A stretch of DNA of 64,000 nt from positions 12,684 through 76,683 of the forward strand of contig JBBRDW010000007.1 in NCBI GenBank assembly GCA_038203525.1, in the 5' to 3' direction. Below, one piece after another: positions 16,542-26,256 of the stretch (its first letter is position 1; every line of letters starts with the position of its first letter). The notes beneath the pieces are model-generated. The model was not told the DNA's origin and ran no database searches. It worked only from the letters and a program-made list of their open reading frames with translations. The stretch is from Limnovirga sp038203525 (lineage in GTDB: Bacteria; Bacteroidota; Bacteroidia; Chitinophagales; Chitinophagaceae). The translations under genes and the position numbers were made by a program.

Positions 16542-17759
16542 ATGCTCAACTGGGATATCCGTTCTATTGTTTTATCCATTGCTGCCGTTCAGGCAATTAT
16601 TATAAGCGCACTTCTTCTAATCAGGAATTATAAAACAGCACGCTTGTCGGACAGGCTACTGGCTTTTTTTCTGCTTACTATTTCGGCCACCATGAGCGAA
16701 CATATTGCCGGCTGGCTTGGCTTATACGAGGGGCAGAGGCTCACCTTTTTCCCGTTTGGCGAAACATTTTTATTTGCACCACTGGCTTACCTGTATGTAA
16801 AAAGTATTACCAACAGTTCTTTTACATGGTGCAAAAAAGAATGGTTACATTTTATTCCGGCCTTTATTTATTTTATTACACACCTGGTAATCTTTGCATT
16901 TCCAGTAAAAGAAAAACTGGATATTTTAAGCCAGCTTGGCAAATACCATTGGTACGAAATTCAAGGATATGGCAATGCAATCTTTTTTACGGTGTACCTC
17001 TATAAAATCATCCGTCATTTTCGTGCATACCTTAATTGGCTGCCCAATGAATACTCGAACATTGCGAAACTGCAACTGCACTGGATAAGAAATTTTATTC
17101 TGCTGCTTAGCCTTTACTATTTTGTTTTTATTGGTTTCAGCATTGCAAGTGCGGTAAATTGGTATAATTACAATATTGGCTTTTGGCAATACTTTGTACT
17201 GGCATTGATTATCTATTATACCAGCGTTACCGGTTATGCGTATGTTCAGAAATACAATATTGCTTTTGACCTTCAAAAAGTAATTGCTGATTCGCAACTT
17301 TCTGTTCAAAATTCAATGCAACTTCCTGTTATAGAGGTTGAACAAACAACTGACCCCGCGCAAAGAATTACAAGCCTGCCATCCGTGGAAAATACTTTTA
17401 TTCCTCCCGCTAAAGACAGGGCATTGGATCCTCTAAAAATAGTGTTGCTTAACCACCTGCAACAAAATAAACCCTACTTAGATGCGGAACTTAGTTTAAG
17501 CCAATTGGCCAATCAGCTTGAAAAGCCGCCTTACATTATTACCCAGGTAATTAATATTGGGGTGGGTAAAAATTTCAACGACCTTATTAATGGTTACCGT
17601 GTTGATGCGGTAATTGAAAAGCTAAAAAAGGGCGAACAGAAAACACAAACCCTGTTGGGTATTGCCTACGATTGTGGTTTTAACAGCAAGGCCACATTCA
17701 ACCGTGCCTTTAAAAAGGTAAAAAATATCAGCCCTAAAGAATTTATTGAAACACTCTGA
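16542..17759 (+). CDS. Membrane-bound AraC family transcriptional regulator
   Basis: A 405-aa protein with about seven hydrophobic segments in residues 1-245, then a linker, then a C-terminal AraC-type DNA-binding domain (about 300-405). The second helix-turn-helix reads LGIAYDCGFNSKATFNRAFKK and the end is NISPKEFIETL, the standard AraC ending. This membrane layout is frequent in Bacteroidota. The signal sensed is unknown. The downstream lipoprotein and DoxX genes are on the same strand and may be targets. Confidence 0.85.
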   Translation: MLNWDIRSIVLSIAAVQAIIISALLLIRNYKTARLSDRLLAFFLLTISATMSEHIAGWLGLYEGQRLTFFPFGETFLFAPLAYLYVKSITNSSFTWCKKEWLHFIPAFIYFITHLVIFAFPVKEKLDILSQLGKYHWYEIQGYGNAIFFTVYLYKIIRHFRAYLNWLPNEYSNIAKLQLHWIRNFILLLSLYYFVFIGFSIASAVNWYNYNIGFWQYFVLALIIYYTSVTGYAYVQKYNIAFDLQKVIADSQLSVQNSMQLPVIEVEQTTDPAQRITSLPSVENTFIPPAKDRALDPLKIVLLNHLQQNKPYLDAELSLSQLANQLEKPPYIITQVINIGVGKNFNDLINGYRVDAVIEKLKKGEQKTQTLLGIAYDCGFNSKATFNRAFKKVKNISPKEFIETL

Positions 17760-17916
17760 AACCCCAACTCCTGTTAATTTTTATTTTTTTTGAGCCGCTT
17801 ACATTTTATTGAGGCCAGCTTAATCCGTCTCAAATTTTTAATGAGACCGTTACTCCTGATTGCTTTTCTAAGTTTGCCTCATCAAATCACAACACACGAA
17901 ATTAAAAATCAAGATT

Positions 17917-18276
17917 ATGAAAAAGATGATCGCAATTATGGCAGTAATGGTTACCCTTTGTTCCTGCAGTTTATTCAGCAGCTTAACTTCCAACACCGTT
18001 ATTTCTCCTAACAACAGCTTTATACTCGGTAATAATGAGCATGGCTCATTTATGGTACTGCTGAAAAATGTCTCCAATAAAGGCCTTGAAGTGTACAAAG
18101 CCCCAATTGATGGCGGCAGGCATTCAAGCCAAACTGTAACGCCTGGCCAAACGGTAACCTTAAGTGTGGATAGAAACACCGCATTGGTAATTAATAATCC
18201 ATCAGCCGATACAGTTTCCGTAGACCTTAAAGTAACCGGCGATACCGGCTTAAGCATGGGTTATAAAAACAAATAA
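17917..18276 (+). CDS. Small lipoprotein of unknown function
   Basis: A 119-aa protein. MKKMIAIMAVMVTLCSC is a lipoprotein signal with Cys17 as the probable lipidation site. The mature part is rich in Val, Asn and Ser, with repeated short beta-strand patterns (NTALVINNPSADTVSVDLKV). No family recognised. It lies 10 bp before the DoxX gene, so the two are very likely cotranscribed. Confidence 0.75.
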   Translation: MKKMIAIMAVMVTLCSCSLFSSLTSNTVISPNNSFILGNNEHGSFMVLLKNVSNKGLEVYKAPIDGGRHSSQTVTPGQTVTLSVDRNTALVINNPSADTVSVDLKVTGDTGLSMGYKNK

Positions 18277-18286
18277 AATATTAAAA

Positions 18287-18718
18287 ATGAAAAAAATTAT
18301 CGCTCCCATTATCATGACCAACTGGCGTGCAGATGCATTTCTCGCCATTCCCCGAATTTTAGGCTGCTTTTTACTGGCAACGCATTTTGGTATGGACAAA
18401 ATTCCTGTGCCCGACTGGTTTATTGCTGATAATGCAAAACTGGGCATCCCCTTTCCGGTGTTTTTCTCCTGGGCGGCGGCATTGTCCGAAGTGGTTGGTG
18501 GTTCCATGCTCATATTAGGGCTGGGTACAAGAATAGCTGCTTTCTTTCTTTCCTGCACCATGCTGGTTGCCATTTTTCTACAGCAGTGGAACAACGAACT
18601 CTGGCAAAAATTACCCGCCATGGGCTTTTTGTGGATTGCTATGTTTTACCTGGTTTTAGGTTCGGGCCGTTTTGGTATAGATTATTTAATTGCCAAAAAG
18701 TGGGCTGCTTCCAAATAG
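18287..18718 (+). CDS. DoxX family membrane protein
   Basis: A 143-aa integral membrane protein with four helices. RILGCFLLATHFGMDKIP matches the start of the DoxX pattern, followed by a GIPFP loop and ALSEVVGGSMLILGLGTRIAA, the conserved Glu-Gly helix. DoxX proteins are linked to respiratory or redox functions in other bacteria, but the role here is not known. It forms a short operon with the lipoprotein gene. Confidence 0.85.
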   Translation: MKKIIAPIIMTNWRADAFLAIPRILGCFLLATHFGMDKIPVPDWFIADNAKLGIPFPVFFSWAAALSEVVGGSMLILGLGTRIAAFFLSCTMLVAIFLQQWNNELWQKLPAMGFLWIAMFYLVLGSGRFGIDYLIAKKWAASK

Positions 18719-18729
18719 TAGTTACTTTA

Positions 18730-18907
18730 ATCGCTAACACGCATTATGATACCAGCTTTAGTTTTTCATAGCATCATCGTTGCGTCGCAATCCTTTCATC
18801 TGCAGAACAAATAGCAGCGGCAGGGGCTGCTAGCTGACACCTATTCTCCAGTACAAGCGTGCGACGCAACGGAAGCTTCATAATAATTCTAAAGCCGGGC
18901 AAATAAA
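18730..18907. repeat. Inverted pair of the dispersed repeat between convergent genes
   Basis: An F copy (18780-18798, 3' part of the core decayed) faces an R copy (18851-18869). The outer end on the right reads GCCGGGCAAATAAAA. The pair fills the gap between two convergent genes, so a transcript from either side would meet a long stem. Confidence 0.8.
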
Positions 18908-18913
18908 ACCCTA

Positions 18914-20281
18914 TTAAATGTTCCCAGGCAACGGATGTGACCATGGCCCTCGATATGGCCTTTGTAAAAGCTTTGTTGCTTCTGGATCGTTGATAAATTC
19001 CCGCCTGCCAGGATCGTAAGTTAATGGCCGCCCGAGCTTCATAGAAAGATTGGCGATAATACAACTGGCAGTGGAAATATGCCCCTGCTCAATATCGGCA
19101 ATTGGCCTTATTCCTTTTTCTATTGACTCAAGAAAATTGAGCATGTGCAAACGTGTTGCAGGTGCGGTATGCAGTTCTATATCGGGTTCTGTAAAATCTT
19201 CGGGATATTTTTCTCTTTCGTATAAAACATCGCCATGAATTTTCCTATCACTATCAACCGGAATAAAATCATACTTAAATACATCGCAACATAAAGTTCC
19301 TTTTTCGCCATAAATTTTAAAGGCCCAGGGATACTCAGGATCTGATGGCGTGCCCCATGCCCTGTGCTGCCACACACAGTTTAGATCTTCGTATTCAAAA
19401 ATGGCACTCTGCGTATCTGCCGTATTACTCTTACCCGCTTTATCTACATAAATACCGCCGGTTGAACTGATGCGCTTTGGCCAGCCGAGCCCAAGCATCC
19501 AGCGGGCTGCATCGAACATGTGAATGCACATATCGCCCATGATGCCGTTGCTGTATTCCATAAAAGCCCGCCACCAGCCGCGGTGTGGCATGCCGTCAAA
19601 AGGCCGTAAAGGAGCAGGGCCTGTCCACATTTCATAATCAAAAAAATCAGGTACATTTTCCAGTAACGGATTAGCATTGGAGTGCATGTGATAATAACAA
19701 CACATATCTACATGGTGCACTTTGCCCAACATACCAGTTTCAACAATTTTTTTCTTTGCTTCTATCAAGTGTGGTGTGCTTCTGCGTTGTGTACCTACTT
19801 GCACAACGCGGTTATATTTTCTTGCCGCAGCAACCATGGCTTCGCCTTCCATTACATCTACGCTAATCGGTTTTTGAACATATACATGCGCACCAGATTT
19901 TATAGCATCAATAGTTTGTAATGCATGCCAGTGATCAGGTGTGCCAATAAGTACAATATCTGGTTTTGTCTGTGATAACAATTGCCGGTAATCGCCGAAT
20001 AGCTTTGGTTGCTGAAGACCCTTACTTCGTTCATTAATCATCTCTGCGGCCTGGCAAAGTTGGTGTTTGTCAACATCGCAGATTGCCACAACATTAACAG
20101 CTGCCACCTGCATCAGTTTAAACAGATCACTTTTACCATACCAGCCCGTACCAATTAACGCAACCCGTTTTGGTGAAGTTGTGTTCAATACATTCATACC
20201 ATTTGTGCGAAGCGCAGTAAGCGCAAGTATTGCTGAACTGCTGCGCAAAAATGTTCGGCGGTTAATGTTGTCTTGGCTCAT
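18914..20281 (-). CDS. Gfo/Idh/MocA family oxidoreductase, Tat-exported
   Basis: A 455-aa protein with a twin-arginine leader (NRRTFLRSSS, residues 7-16). The Rossmann loop is LIGTGWYG, with DVDK at strand two. The usual EKP motif reads QKP (VYVQKPIS). MGDMCIHMFDAARWMLG carries the family's active-site His. This type is abundant in Bacteroidota glycan loci and its substrate is unknown. It ends against a repeat and stands alone on its strand. Confidence 0.85.
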   Translation of the reverse strand: MSQDNINRRTFLRSSSAILALTALRTNGMNVLNTTSPKRVALIGTGWYGKSDLFKLMQVAAVNVVAICDVDKHQLCQAAEMINERSKGLQQPKLFGDYRQLLSQTKPDIVLIGTPDHWHALQTIDAIKSGAHVYVQKPISVDVMEGEAMVAAARKYNRVVQVGTQRRSTPHLIEAKKKIVETGMLGKVHHVDMCCYYHMHSNANPLLENVPDFFDYEMWTGPAPLRPFDGMPHRGWWRAFMEYSNGIMGDMCIHMFDAARWMLGLGWPKRISSTGGIYVDKAGKSNTADTQSAIFEYEDLNCVWQHRAWGTPSDPEYPWAFKIYGEKGTLCCDVFKYDFIPVDSDRKIHGDVLYEREKYPEDFTEPDIELHTAPATRLHMLNFLESIEKGIRPIADIEQGHISTASCIIANLSMKLGRPLTYDPGRREFINDPEATKLLQRPYRGPWSHPLPGNI

Positions 20282-20474
20282 AGCAATAAATTATTAGGGT
20301 AATCTTATCTATTTTAAATGGCTTCAATAAAGGTACTTTTGTTTGATGGGAAGTTGAAAATAGAAATACATTTTTTATGAAACAGGTTTTGGTATTTTGC
20401 CGAATTGCTCCTTCCGGCAACAACAAGTTTTCATTAAACTGGTAGCCGCAAATAAGTTGCGTTATGAAACGAAA

Positions 20475-20530
20475 GTACAAGCGTGCGACGCAACAAAAGT
20501 TCAATAAAGATATTCTGCCCGGTACAAAAA
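20475..20530 (-). repeat. Dispersed 60-bp repeat (R orientation)
   Basis: The core GTACAAGCGTGCGACGCAA is followed by AAAGTTCAATAAAG and the end GCCCGGTACAAAAAAT. The end touches the stop codon of the propeller-like gene. Confidence 0.85.
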
Positions 20531-20531
20531 A

Positions 20532-22385
20532 TTATTTCAAATTAACACGGATAATTTGTTTGCCAGAGATGGCGTATAAAATATTATTTGCTTCATAAAA
20601 ATTTGCCACAGGCAATGGAATGAATTGCTTTAATTGTGGCGGCAACTGCGCGGCGGTATTGATTACAAATCTGCCATCGTGCAAACGGTATGCTTCATTA
20701 ACAGGGCTGGTTAGTGTATAATTCCACAACAATTTTTTCTCTGTAAGCGCAATGCTGTAAATCCTGTTTCCGGCAATACCGGTAAGCTTATTTTGATCAA
20801 TAAATACCTTGCCGTAATTATCGAATCCTGCATCAATGCTGTCTACCATTGTATTTTTGGCGGGATCATAAAAATACAGTTTGGGTTTCTGTGCACCTGT
20901 TGCTTTCATACTATAAACCACAAGATCTTTCCACAAAGCAATACCCGAAAATTTGAATGTGCTGTATGGCTCGTAATTAATTCCATACAATTTATTTTGT
21001 GCTGCATTGAAAACACCGATTGATGCTGCATGGCCAATGCGTATTACATCGCCTGCGCCAATAAGATTGCCTTTACTGTCTTTCAGCATTTGAAAGGTAT
21101 GGTGAAAACCTGCCATCGGGCTGCCTTCGCTTTTCCAGAAATGAAGGATTTTAGGGTTAGCATTGGCGTCTACTGCATTAACCAGTTTGCCATTGATGGT
21201 TTTCTGTGTGGTCCATGGCTTGTTTTTATTCCACAGCATGATGAAGCCACTTGGATAACCGGAGAAATAAATCATGCTGTCGTTTATTGCAAGAGATGAA
21301 TAGATATTATAACCTGTGGAGCCGAGCAAATATGCTTTCTGTTCTTTTAAATTGTAGCGGTAATAATTGCCATAATAATCACCGGCATAATAAATATTTT
21401 CCTTATCGCCGGGGAAAGTAAAGATGCGCCTGATGTCAGTACGTTGTGTGCCATTGCGGATCGTAAGGGTGTCATATTTCTTTTTGTCAAAAGAAAAATA
21501 TAATTGAGAAGAGGAAGGCTCAAAATAAAAATTTGGATTGCTGGTTGAGTTTATAGCCGCATCTGCTAAACCTGATATTGCGTGCAGATTTGGCGGTACA
21601 ACAGCAGCCAAAGCACTTCCATTGATGAGTTTGAAAAGACCTTTTAATGTATCAGTTGCAAAGCCTGCATAAATACCTTCTTTGTATATGTTGAGGTTAT
21701 ATCTGGTTGTGTTTGGAATTGAAAATAGCAATTGCTTTTTGTCATTGTGTTTATTAACCGACCAAAGATTAATGGATTTGCGCTGCCCAATCTGCAGGTA
21801 CACATAATCTGAATCTCCTGCAATGCTAAGCACATAATCGTTTGCTGAATCAACCGCCGGATGTTTGGTTATCGCTTTTGTTTCAGGATCATATTCGCTC
21901 CAGTAAGTGCCGCCACTGCTGCTGCCGAAATACATATTGCCATCCCGCCCCGGAGCCATGGAATAGATGAGTGCATTGCTGTTAATAAAAGGGTTCCCCA
22001 GATCGCGGAAATAAATAGAATCTTTTAAGTTGAGTATTAAAATTTTTCTTGGGTAAAGCATGGAGAGATAAACATTACCCGCTTTGTCAAAAGTGTAAGT
22101 CCAGCAATAACCCTTACCACCGTTAAACCCGTTTATTTTTTTATACGAAGTTTTTTTACCGGTAAGATCAATACGTGCAAGTTCCAGTTCCATGTCCCGC
22201 CCCTTATCATCAAACTGTTGGTTAAAACCGGTTATATAGGCGCCGCCTGTAGCTGTTGCCCCTGTAAATGACAGCAAAGAAAATGTATTGATAGATGCAG
22301 CTGCATTGCGCAGTGTATCCAGTTTATAAGATTGTGCTGATGCAGTAAAACCTGCCAGTAAAAAAATCCATAAAATTCTTCTCAT
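20532..22385 (-). CDS. Secreted beta-propeller-like protein, unknown
   Basis: A 617-aa protein from MRRILWIFLLAG, with a signal peptide ending near TASAQ. The longer frame to 22412 is less likely. The body shows repeated WSEYDPETK, LWSVNKHNDKK and YYFYDPAKN-like strands with Asp/Asn turns, as in six- to eight-bladed propellers. No catalytic motif was recognised. The cell location is periplasm or surface. Upstream is a 640-bp repeat-filled gap. Confidence 0.65.
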   Translation of the reverse strand: MRRILWIFLLAGFTASAQSYKLDTLRNAAASINTFSLLSFTGATATGGAYITGFNQQFDDKGRDMELELARIDLTGKKTSYKKINGFNGGKGYCWTYTFDKAGNVYLSMLYPRKILILNLKDSIYFRDLGNPFINSNALIYSMAPGRDGNMYFGSSSGGTYWSEYDPETKAITKHPAVDSANDYVLSIAGDSDYVYLQIGQRKSINLWSVNKHNDKKQLLFSIPNTTRYNLNIYKEGIYAGFATDTLKGLFKLINGSALAAVVPPNLHAISGLADAAINSTSNPNFYFEPSSSQLYFSFDKKKYDTLTIRNGTQRTDIRRIFTFPGDKENIYYAGDYYGNYYRYNLKEQKAYLLGSTGYNIYSSLAINDSMIYFSGYPSGFIMLWNKNKPWTTQKTINGKLVNAVDANANPKILHFWKSEGSPMAGFHHTFQMLKDSKGNLIGAGDVIRIGHAASIGVFNAAQNKLYGINYEPYSTFKFSGIALWKDLVVYSMKATGAQKPKLYFYDPAKNTMVDSIDAGFDNYGKVFIDQNKLTGIAGNRIYSIALTEKKLLWNYTLTSPVNEAYRLHDGRFVINTAAQLPPQLKQFIPLPVANFYEANNILYAISGKQIIRVNLK

Positions 22386-22474
22386 TAAAACTGTTTGCAC
22401 AGCAAAGAACATAAAGAATGCCTGAACTATTGTTCAATTAGTTAAATGTTTAAAAATGCGGCTATAAGTAATAC

Positions 22475-23005
22475 ATTTTGTGTGCCCGCCATTTGAATAT
22501 CTATGAGACTTTGGTTGCGTCGCACTCTTGTGCTCTACATTTTTATTGAGCTTTTATTGAAGCGTAGGCTTTTGGTGACAACACCATCATCGGCATTGGA
22601 TGTTCTTAGGCTAAAGCCTGAAAAACATTTTTCATTAACCCCGGCTTTAAAGCCGGGGTTATAAACAAAGAACCACTTTTGGGGCTTTAACCCAAGCATT
22701 TTAATTGTTATTGCCGAAGATCTTGATTAAAATACCCAGTACTAAAAACTCCGTAGAATTTCCCAGCGTAAAGAGTTTGGTTGATATGGAAAAAATATTG
22801 GTGAGCCAACAATATTAGGAAGTATCAATTGGCACATTCAGACAGAAAAATATTTCAGATCCCTCCTGCTGCCAATGTTGGTACCTAACCAACATCGTTA
22901 CGCTTAAATCTACGCTTTGGTAAAAGCTCAATAAAGTGTAAAAAGTACAAGAGTGCGACGCAACAAAAGCTTCATAGAATTACCGATGCCAGGCCCCAAA
23001 AAAAT
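22475..23005. repeat. Composite repeat element with a nested palindrome, no gene
   Basis: An F copy (core 22515-22533) and an R copy (core 22945-22963, exact) face each other about 410 bp apart. Between them are TTTTATTGAAGCGTAGG, a GGTGACAACACC stretch, a 26-bp palindrome (22636-22661) and CCAACATCG motifs. The right outer end is CCAGGCCCCAAAAAAAT next to the pcrA stop. This explains the gap between the propeller gene and pcrA. Confidence 0.75.
22636..22661. repeat. Second-family palindromic repeat, copy 1
   Basis: A perfect 26-bp palindrome centred on TTTAAA: TAACCCCGGCTTT and its complement. It is preceded by GGCTAAAGCC about 30 bp upstream. A sister copy is at 35125-35150. Confidence 0.8.
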
Positions 23006-23022
23006 TGTATTAAAAAAATCCT

Positions 23023-25374
23023 TTATTCCAAAATACGCAGCTTGGCATAATTAAGCATAATCTTCTTTTCTCCGTTCAAATCAAACTTAACCGTGGCGAT
23101 GGGATTGTGTTTGGCGCCTTCCATTTTTACCACTTCGCCAAAGCCAAATTTCTGGTGTTCTACTTTTTGTCCTTCCTGTAAGTTACTGGTATCGCTTGGC
23201 ACAAAATCCGCTGCAGGCTTGTGTTCTATCACTTTAGGTGCAACAGGCTGCGCAGGTAAATAGGAAGGTTTTGCGTTCTCTGTTTTACGGGTTGGCGGTG
23301 CGCCGTATTTCTTTTCGGCCTGGGCGGTATTATCAAAACCGAAGCCCCGGTTCATTCTTTCGAAAGCACTTCCCTGACTGTTGAAACCCTGGTTTCTGGC
23401 ACCGCCGCCTGCATAACTTTTATCAATATACTGCCCGGGCATTTCATCTATAAAACGGCTGGGTTCGTTCTGCACCAACTGGCCAAAACGGTAGCGTGCA
23501 TTTGCATAGGTTAGCCATAAACGGTGCTTGGCCCTGGTAACCGCCACATAAAATAAACGGCGTTCTTCTTCCAGTTCTTCGCGGGTATTAATGGCCATCG
23601 CATTGGGGAAAAGTGTTTCCTCAATACCACCAACAAATACACAGCCGAATTCCAAACCTTTGGCGGCATGTATCGTCATAAGTTTTACTACATCACTGTT
23701 ACCTTTATCATCATCAGCATCGGTGAGAAGGGTTATCTGCTGCAAGTAACTGCCCAGCGATTTATCCACCATTTCGCCATCTTCATTATCGGGGCTTTCA
23801 GTCCATTCTTTTATGGAATTGAGTAGTTCCTGCGTATTCTCGTAACGGGCTAAACCTTCGGTTGTTTTATCATTGAAAAGCTCTTTAACCATATTGGTAT
23901 GCTTGCCTACCTGCACAGCTACATCGTATGCATTTTTATCGGTAAGCATACTTTGGAAATAGCGGATCATCGTTACAAAATTTTGCAGCGATTCTAAGGT
24001 GCCCGCTTTAAAACCAAACTCCGCTGCACGGGTAACCACTTCGTACATACTAATGTTTTGATCATTGGCGTAAATCACGCATTTTTCAATCGTTGTTTTA
24101 CCAATGCCGCGAACGGGATAATTAATAATACGTTTAAGCGCTTCCTCATCTTTTGGGTTTACAATAACGCGGAGATAAGCAACCAGGTCTTTTATTTCTT
24201 TGCGCTGGTAGAAACTTACGCCGCCATAAATACGGTAGGCAATACCCATGCGGCGCAGGCTTTCTTCAAAGGAACGACTCTGCGCATTGGTGCGGTAAAG
24301 AATGGCAAAATCGCGGTTGTAATAATGGTTGCGCAGCTTTTGTTCCTGGATGCTGTCGGCCACATAGCGGCCTTCATCATTGTCCGTCATGGTGCGCACC
24401 AGCTTGATCTTTTCGCCTTCGGCATTATCCGTCCAAAGGTTTTTGGGTATCTGGCCTTTGTTTACTTTTATTACTTCATTGGCCACGTTTAAAATATTGC
24501 TGCTGCTGCGGTAATTCTGTTCAAGCTTTACCACTTTTACATCGTCGTAATCTTTCTGAAATTGTAAAATGTTTTCAATGGTGGCGCCGCGAAAACTGTA
24601 AATACTCTGCGCATCATCGCCCACTACGCAAATGTTTTCATTCATCGCCGCAAGTAGTTTGGTTATCTGGTACTGTACCGCATTGGTATCCTGGTACTCA
24701 TCAATCATAATGTATTTAAACTTGCGCTGGTATTTGGATAATACATCAGGAAAGTCTTTTAGCAGCTCATACATTTTCAGCAGCAGGTCATCAAAATCCA
24801 TGGCGCCGTTTTTAAAACAGCGGGCCGCATAAGCCGCATAAACCTGCGCAATAGCAGGGCGGTTGCTGCGCATATCTTCCTGCTGAATATAATAATCCAC
24901 CGCATATTCCGCCGGACCAACCAGCGCATTTTTTGCCGATGAAATGCGACTGCCCACTACACTGGGTTTATAATGTTTATCATCTAAATTGAGTTCGTTT
25001 ACTACCGTTTTTATTACGCTGCGGCTGTCTTCGGTATCGTAAATGGTAAAGCTGTTTGGGTAGCCAATACGGTGCGCTTCCGCACGCAATATGCGGGCAA
25101 ACACGCTGTGAAAAGTGCCCACATATAAATTGCGTGCTTCGCTGTTGCCGAGTATTTTTTCAATACGTTCTTTCATTTCCGCCGCCGCCTTATTGGTAAA
25201 GGTTAGTGCCAGAATATTAAAAGCATCCACACCCGTTGCCATCAGGTGCGCAATACGTGTGGTAAGCACTTTTGTTTTGCCGCTGCCCGCACCTGCCACA
25301 ATCATCAGCGGGCCGTTAATATGTGTAACGGCTTCCAGCTGCGGCTCGTTCAATCCCTGAAAATAATCCTGCAT
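23023..25374 (-). CDS. pcrA: UvrD/PcrA-type DNA helicase
   Basis: A 3'-5' superfamily 1 helicase of repair and replication restart, 783 aa. Walker A AGAGSGKT is at residues 27-34. Motif II reads DEYQDTN, and GDDAQSIYSFRGA, QNYRS and VTRAKHRLWL complete the helicase motifs. The C-terminal part is a disordered stretch followed by a Tudor-like region (GQKVEHQKFGFGEVV), as in PcrA. It is a single gene with repeats at both sides. Confidence 0.93.
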   Translation of the reverse strand: MQDYFQGLNEPQLEAVTHINGPLMIVAGAGSGKTKVLTTRIAHLMATGVDAFNILALTFTNKAAAEMKERIEKILGNSEARNLYVGTFHSVFARILRAEAHRIGYPNSFTIYDTEDSRSVIKTVVNELNLDDKHYKPSVVGSRISSAKNALVGPAEYAVDYYIQQEDMRSNRPAIAQVYAAYAARCFKNGAMDFDDLLLKMYELLKDFPDVLSKYQRKFKYIMIDEYQDTNAVQYQITKLLAAMNENICVVGDDAQSIYSFRGATIENILQFQKDYDDVKVVKLEQNYRSSSNILNVANEVIKVNKGQIPKNLWTDNAEGEKIKLVRTMTDNDEGRYVADSIQEQKLRNHYYNRDFAILYRTNAQSRSFEESLRRMGIAYRIYGGVSFYQRKEIKDLVAYLRVIVNPKDEEALKRIINYPVRGIGKTTIEKCVIYANDQNISMYEVVTRAAEFGFKAGTLESLQNFVTMIRYFQSMLTDKNAYDVAVQVGKHTNMVKELFNDKTTEGLARYENTQELLNSIKEWTESPDNEDGEMVDKSLGSYLQQITLLTDADDDKGNSDVVKLMTIHAAKGLEFGCVFVGGIEETLFPNAMAINTREELEEERRLFYVAVTRAKHRLWLTYANARYRFGQLVQNEPSRFIDEMPGQYIDKSYAGGGARNQGFNSQGSAFERMNRGFGFDNTAQAEKKYGAPPTRKTENAKPSYLPAQPVAPKVIEHKPAADFVPSDTSNLQEGQKVEHQKFGFGEVVKMEGAKHNPIATVKFDLNGEKKIMLNYAKLRILE

Positions 25375-25429
25375 GGGCGCAAGTTAAGTTGATTGGTTCA
25401 TTGGTTGAAAACTTGAGGAATTATGTGGA

Positions 25430-25490
25430 AATTTTTATGGGCCGGGCTGGGGGCTCTTTGGGCATCGTTCCTTGCGTCGCACTCTTGTAC
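25430..25490 (+). repeat. Dispersed 60-bp repeat (F orientation)
   Basis: TTTTTATGGGCCGGGC is followed by the exact core TTGCGTCGCACTCTTGTAC at 25472-25490, then a long tail GCGGCTTTTATTGAAGCG that other copies share. Confidence 0.85.
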
Positions 25491-25579
25491 TTTTGGTTCT
25501 TGTGCGGCTTTTATTGAAGCGTAGATTGAAGCGAAGGAGAGTTTCCATACCTCAGGGTTGGTTTATAAAGCATACAATA

Positions 25580-25975
25580 TTATTGAAAAAGCATGTAAAG
25601 AAAATTAATTAAAAGGCTACCGAAAAAAAATATTGAGACCGATTTTCCATTATTAGATTCATATTTCCTTATAAGCATTTCATAACGGTTATTTCTGAAA
25701 ATCAACAGGTAATTAAAGCTTAGAGGGATAGCGAAATATAGAGTTAGAAAACTTAAAGCATTATCTAATTTTTCGCCAGGAAAAATATCAAATTTTATGT
25801 CGTAAAAAATAGAACCTACAATATGCAGTTGAATAACAGATAATATTAATCCTATATCCAGGGCCATTGCTATTGTCATATATGATAATGACATAAACTT
25901 CCAACTATCCCTATTTGCAGGGATGGATTGCATTTTCGTTATACAATCAACCCATATCTTATAATATAATTTCAT
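25580..25975 (-). CDS. Small membrane protein, unknown
   Basis: A 131-aa protein with three likely membrane segments at about residues 32-52, 72-92 and 112-130. The region between segments 2 and 3 is basic (FRNNRYEMLIRKYESNNGK). No family recognised. It is an orphan between an F copy (25472) and an R copy (26118) of the dispersed repeat, the layout seen around several other orphan genes here. Confidence 0.55.
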   Translation of the reverse strand: MKLYYKIWVDCITKMQSIPANRDSWKFMSLSYMTIAMALDIGLILSVIQLHIVGSIFYDIKFDIFPGEKLDNALSFLTLYFAIPLSFNYLLIFRNNRYEMLIRKYESNNGKSVSIFFFGSLLINFLYMLFQ

Positions 25976-26117
25976 AGTTGTTTCTTTACCTCGCTATTGC
26001 AAAATCCTTCTGCAAACTGACGCTTCAAACTGTAAATCTAATTATTACCAATTATAAAATGGTTCGCTCATTTCTGCTTCCATCTACACTTCGCTAAAAG
26101 CCCAATAAAGATGTACA

Positions 26118-26192
26118 GTAAAAGAGTGCGACCACCGCCTTGGGCGGGGCAAGCTGCAAGTAAAGCTGCACATTGATACAAATGTTGGGTAC
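26118..26192 (-). repeat. Dispersed repeat, palindromic variant (R); possible empty site of the 270-bp element
   Basis: GTAAAAGAGTGCGAC is followed by CACCGCCTTGGGCGGGG, then GCAAGCTGCAAG and GTTGGGTACA. The same flanking words border the 270-bp element at 30.8 kb, where the element sits at the CCTTGG point. Confidence 0.65.
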
Positions 26193-26256
26193 AACAGACA
26201 CATTGTGTTTGCTGCAAGGCTACCTGAACGACTAAAAAAAATTGTAGATTTACATT

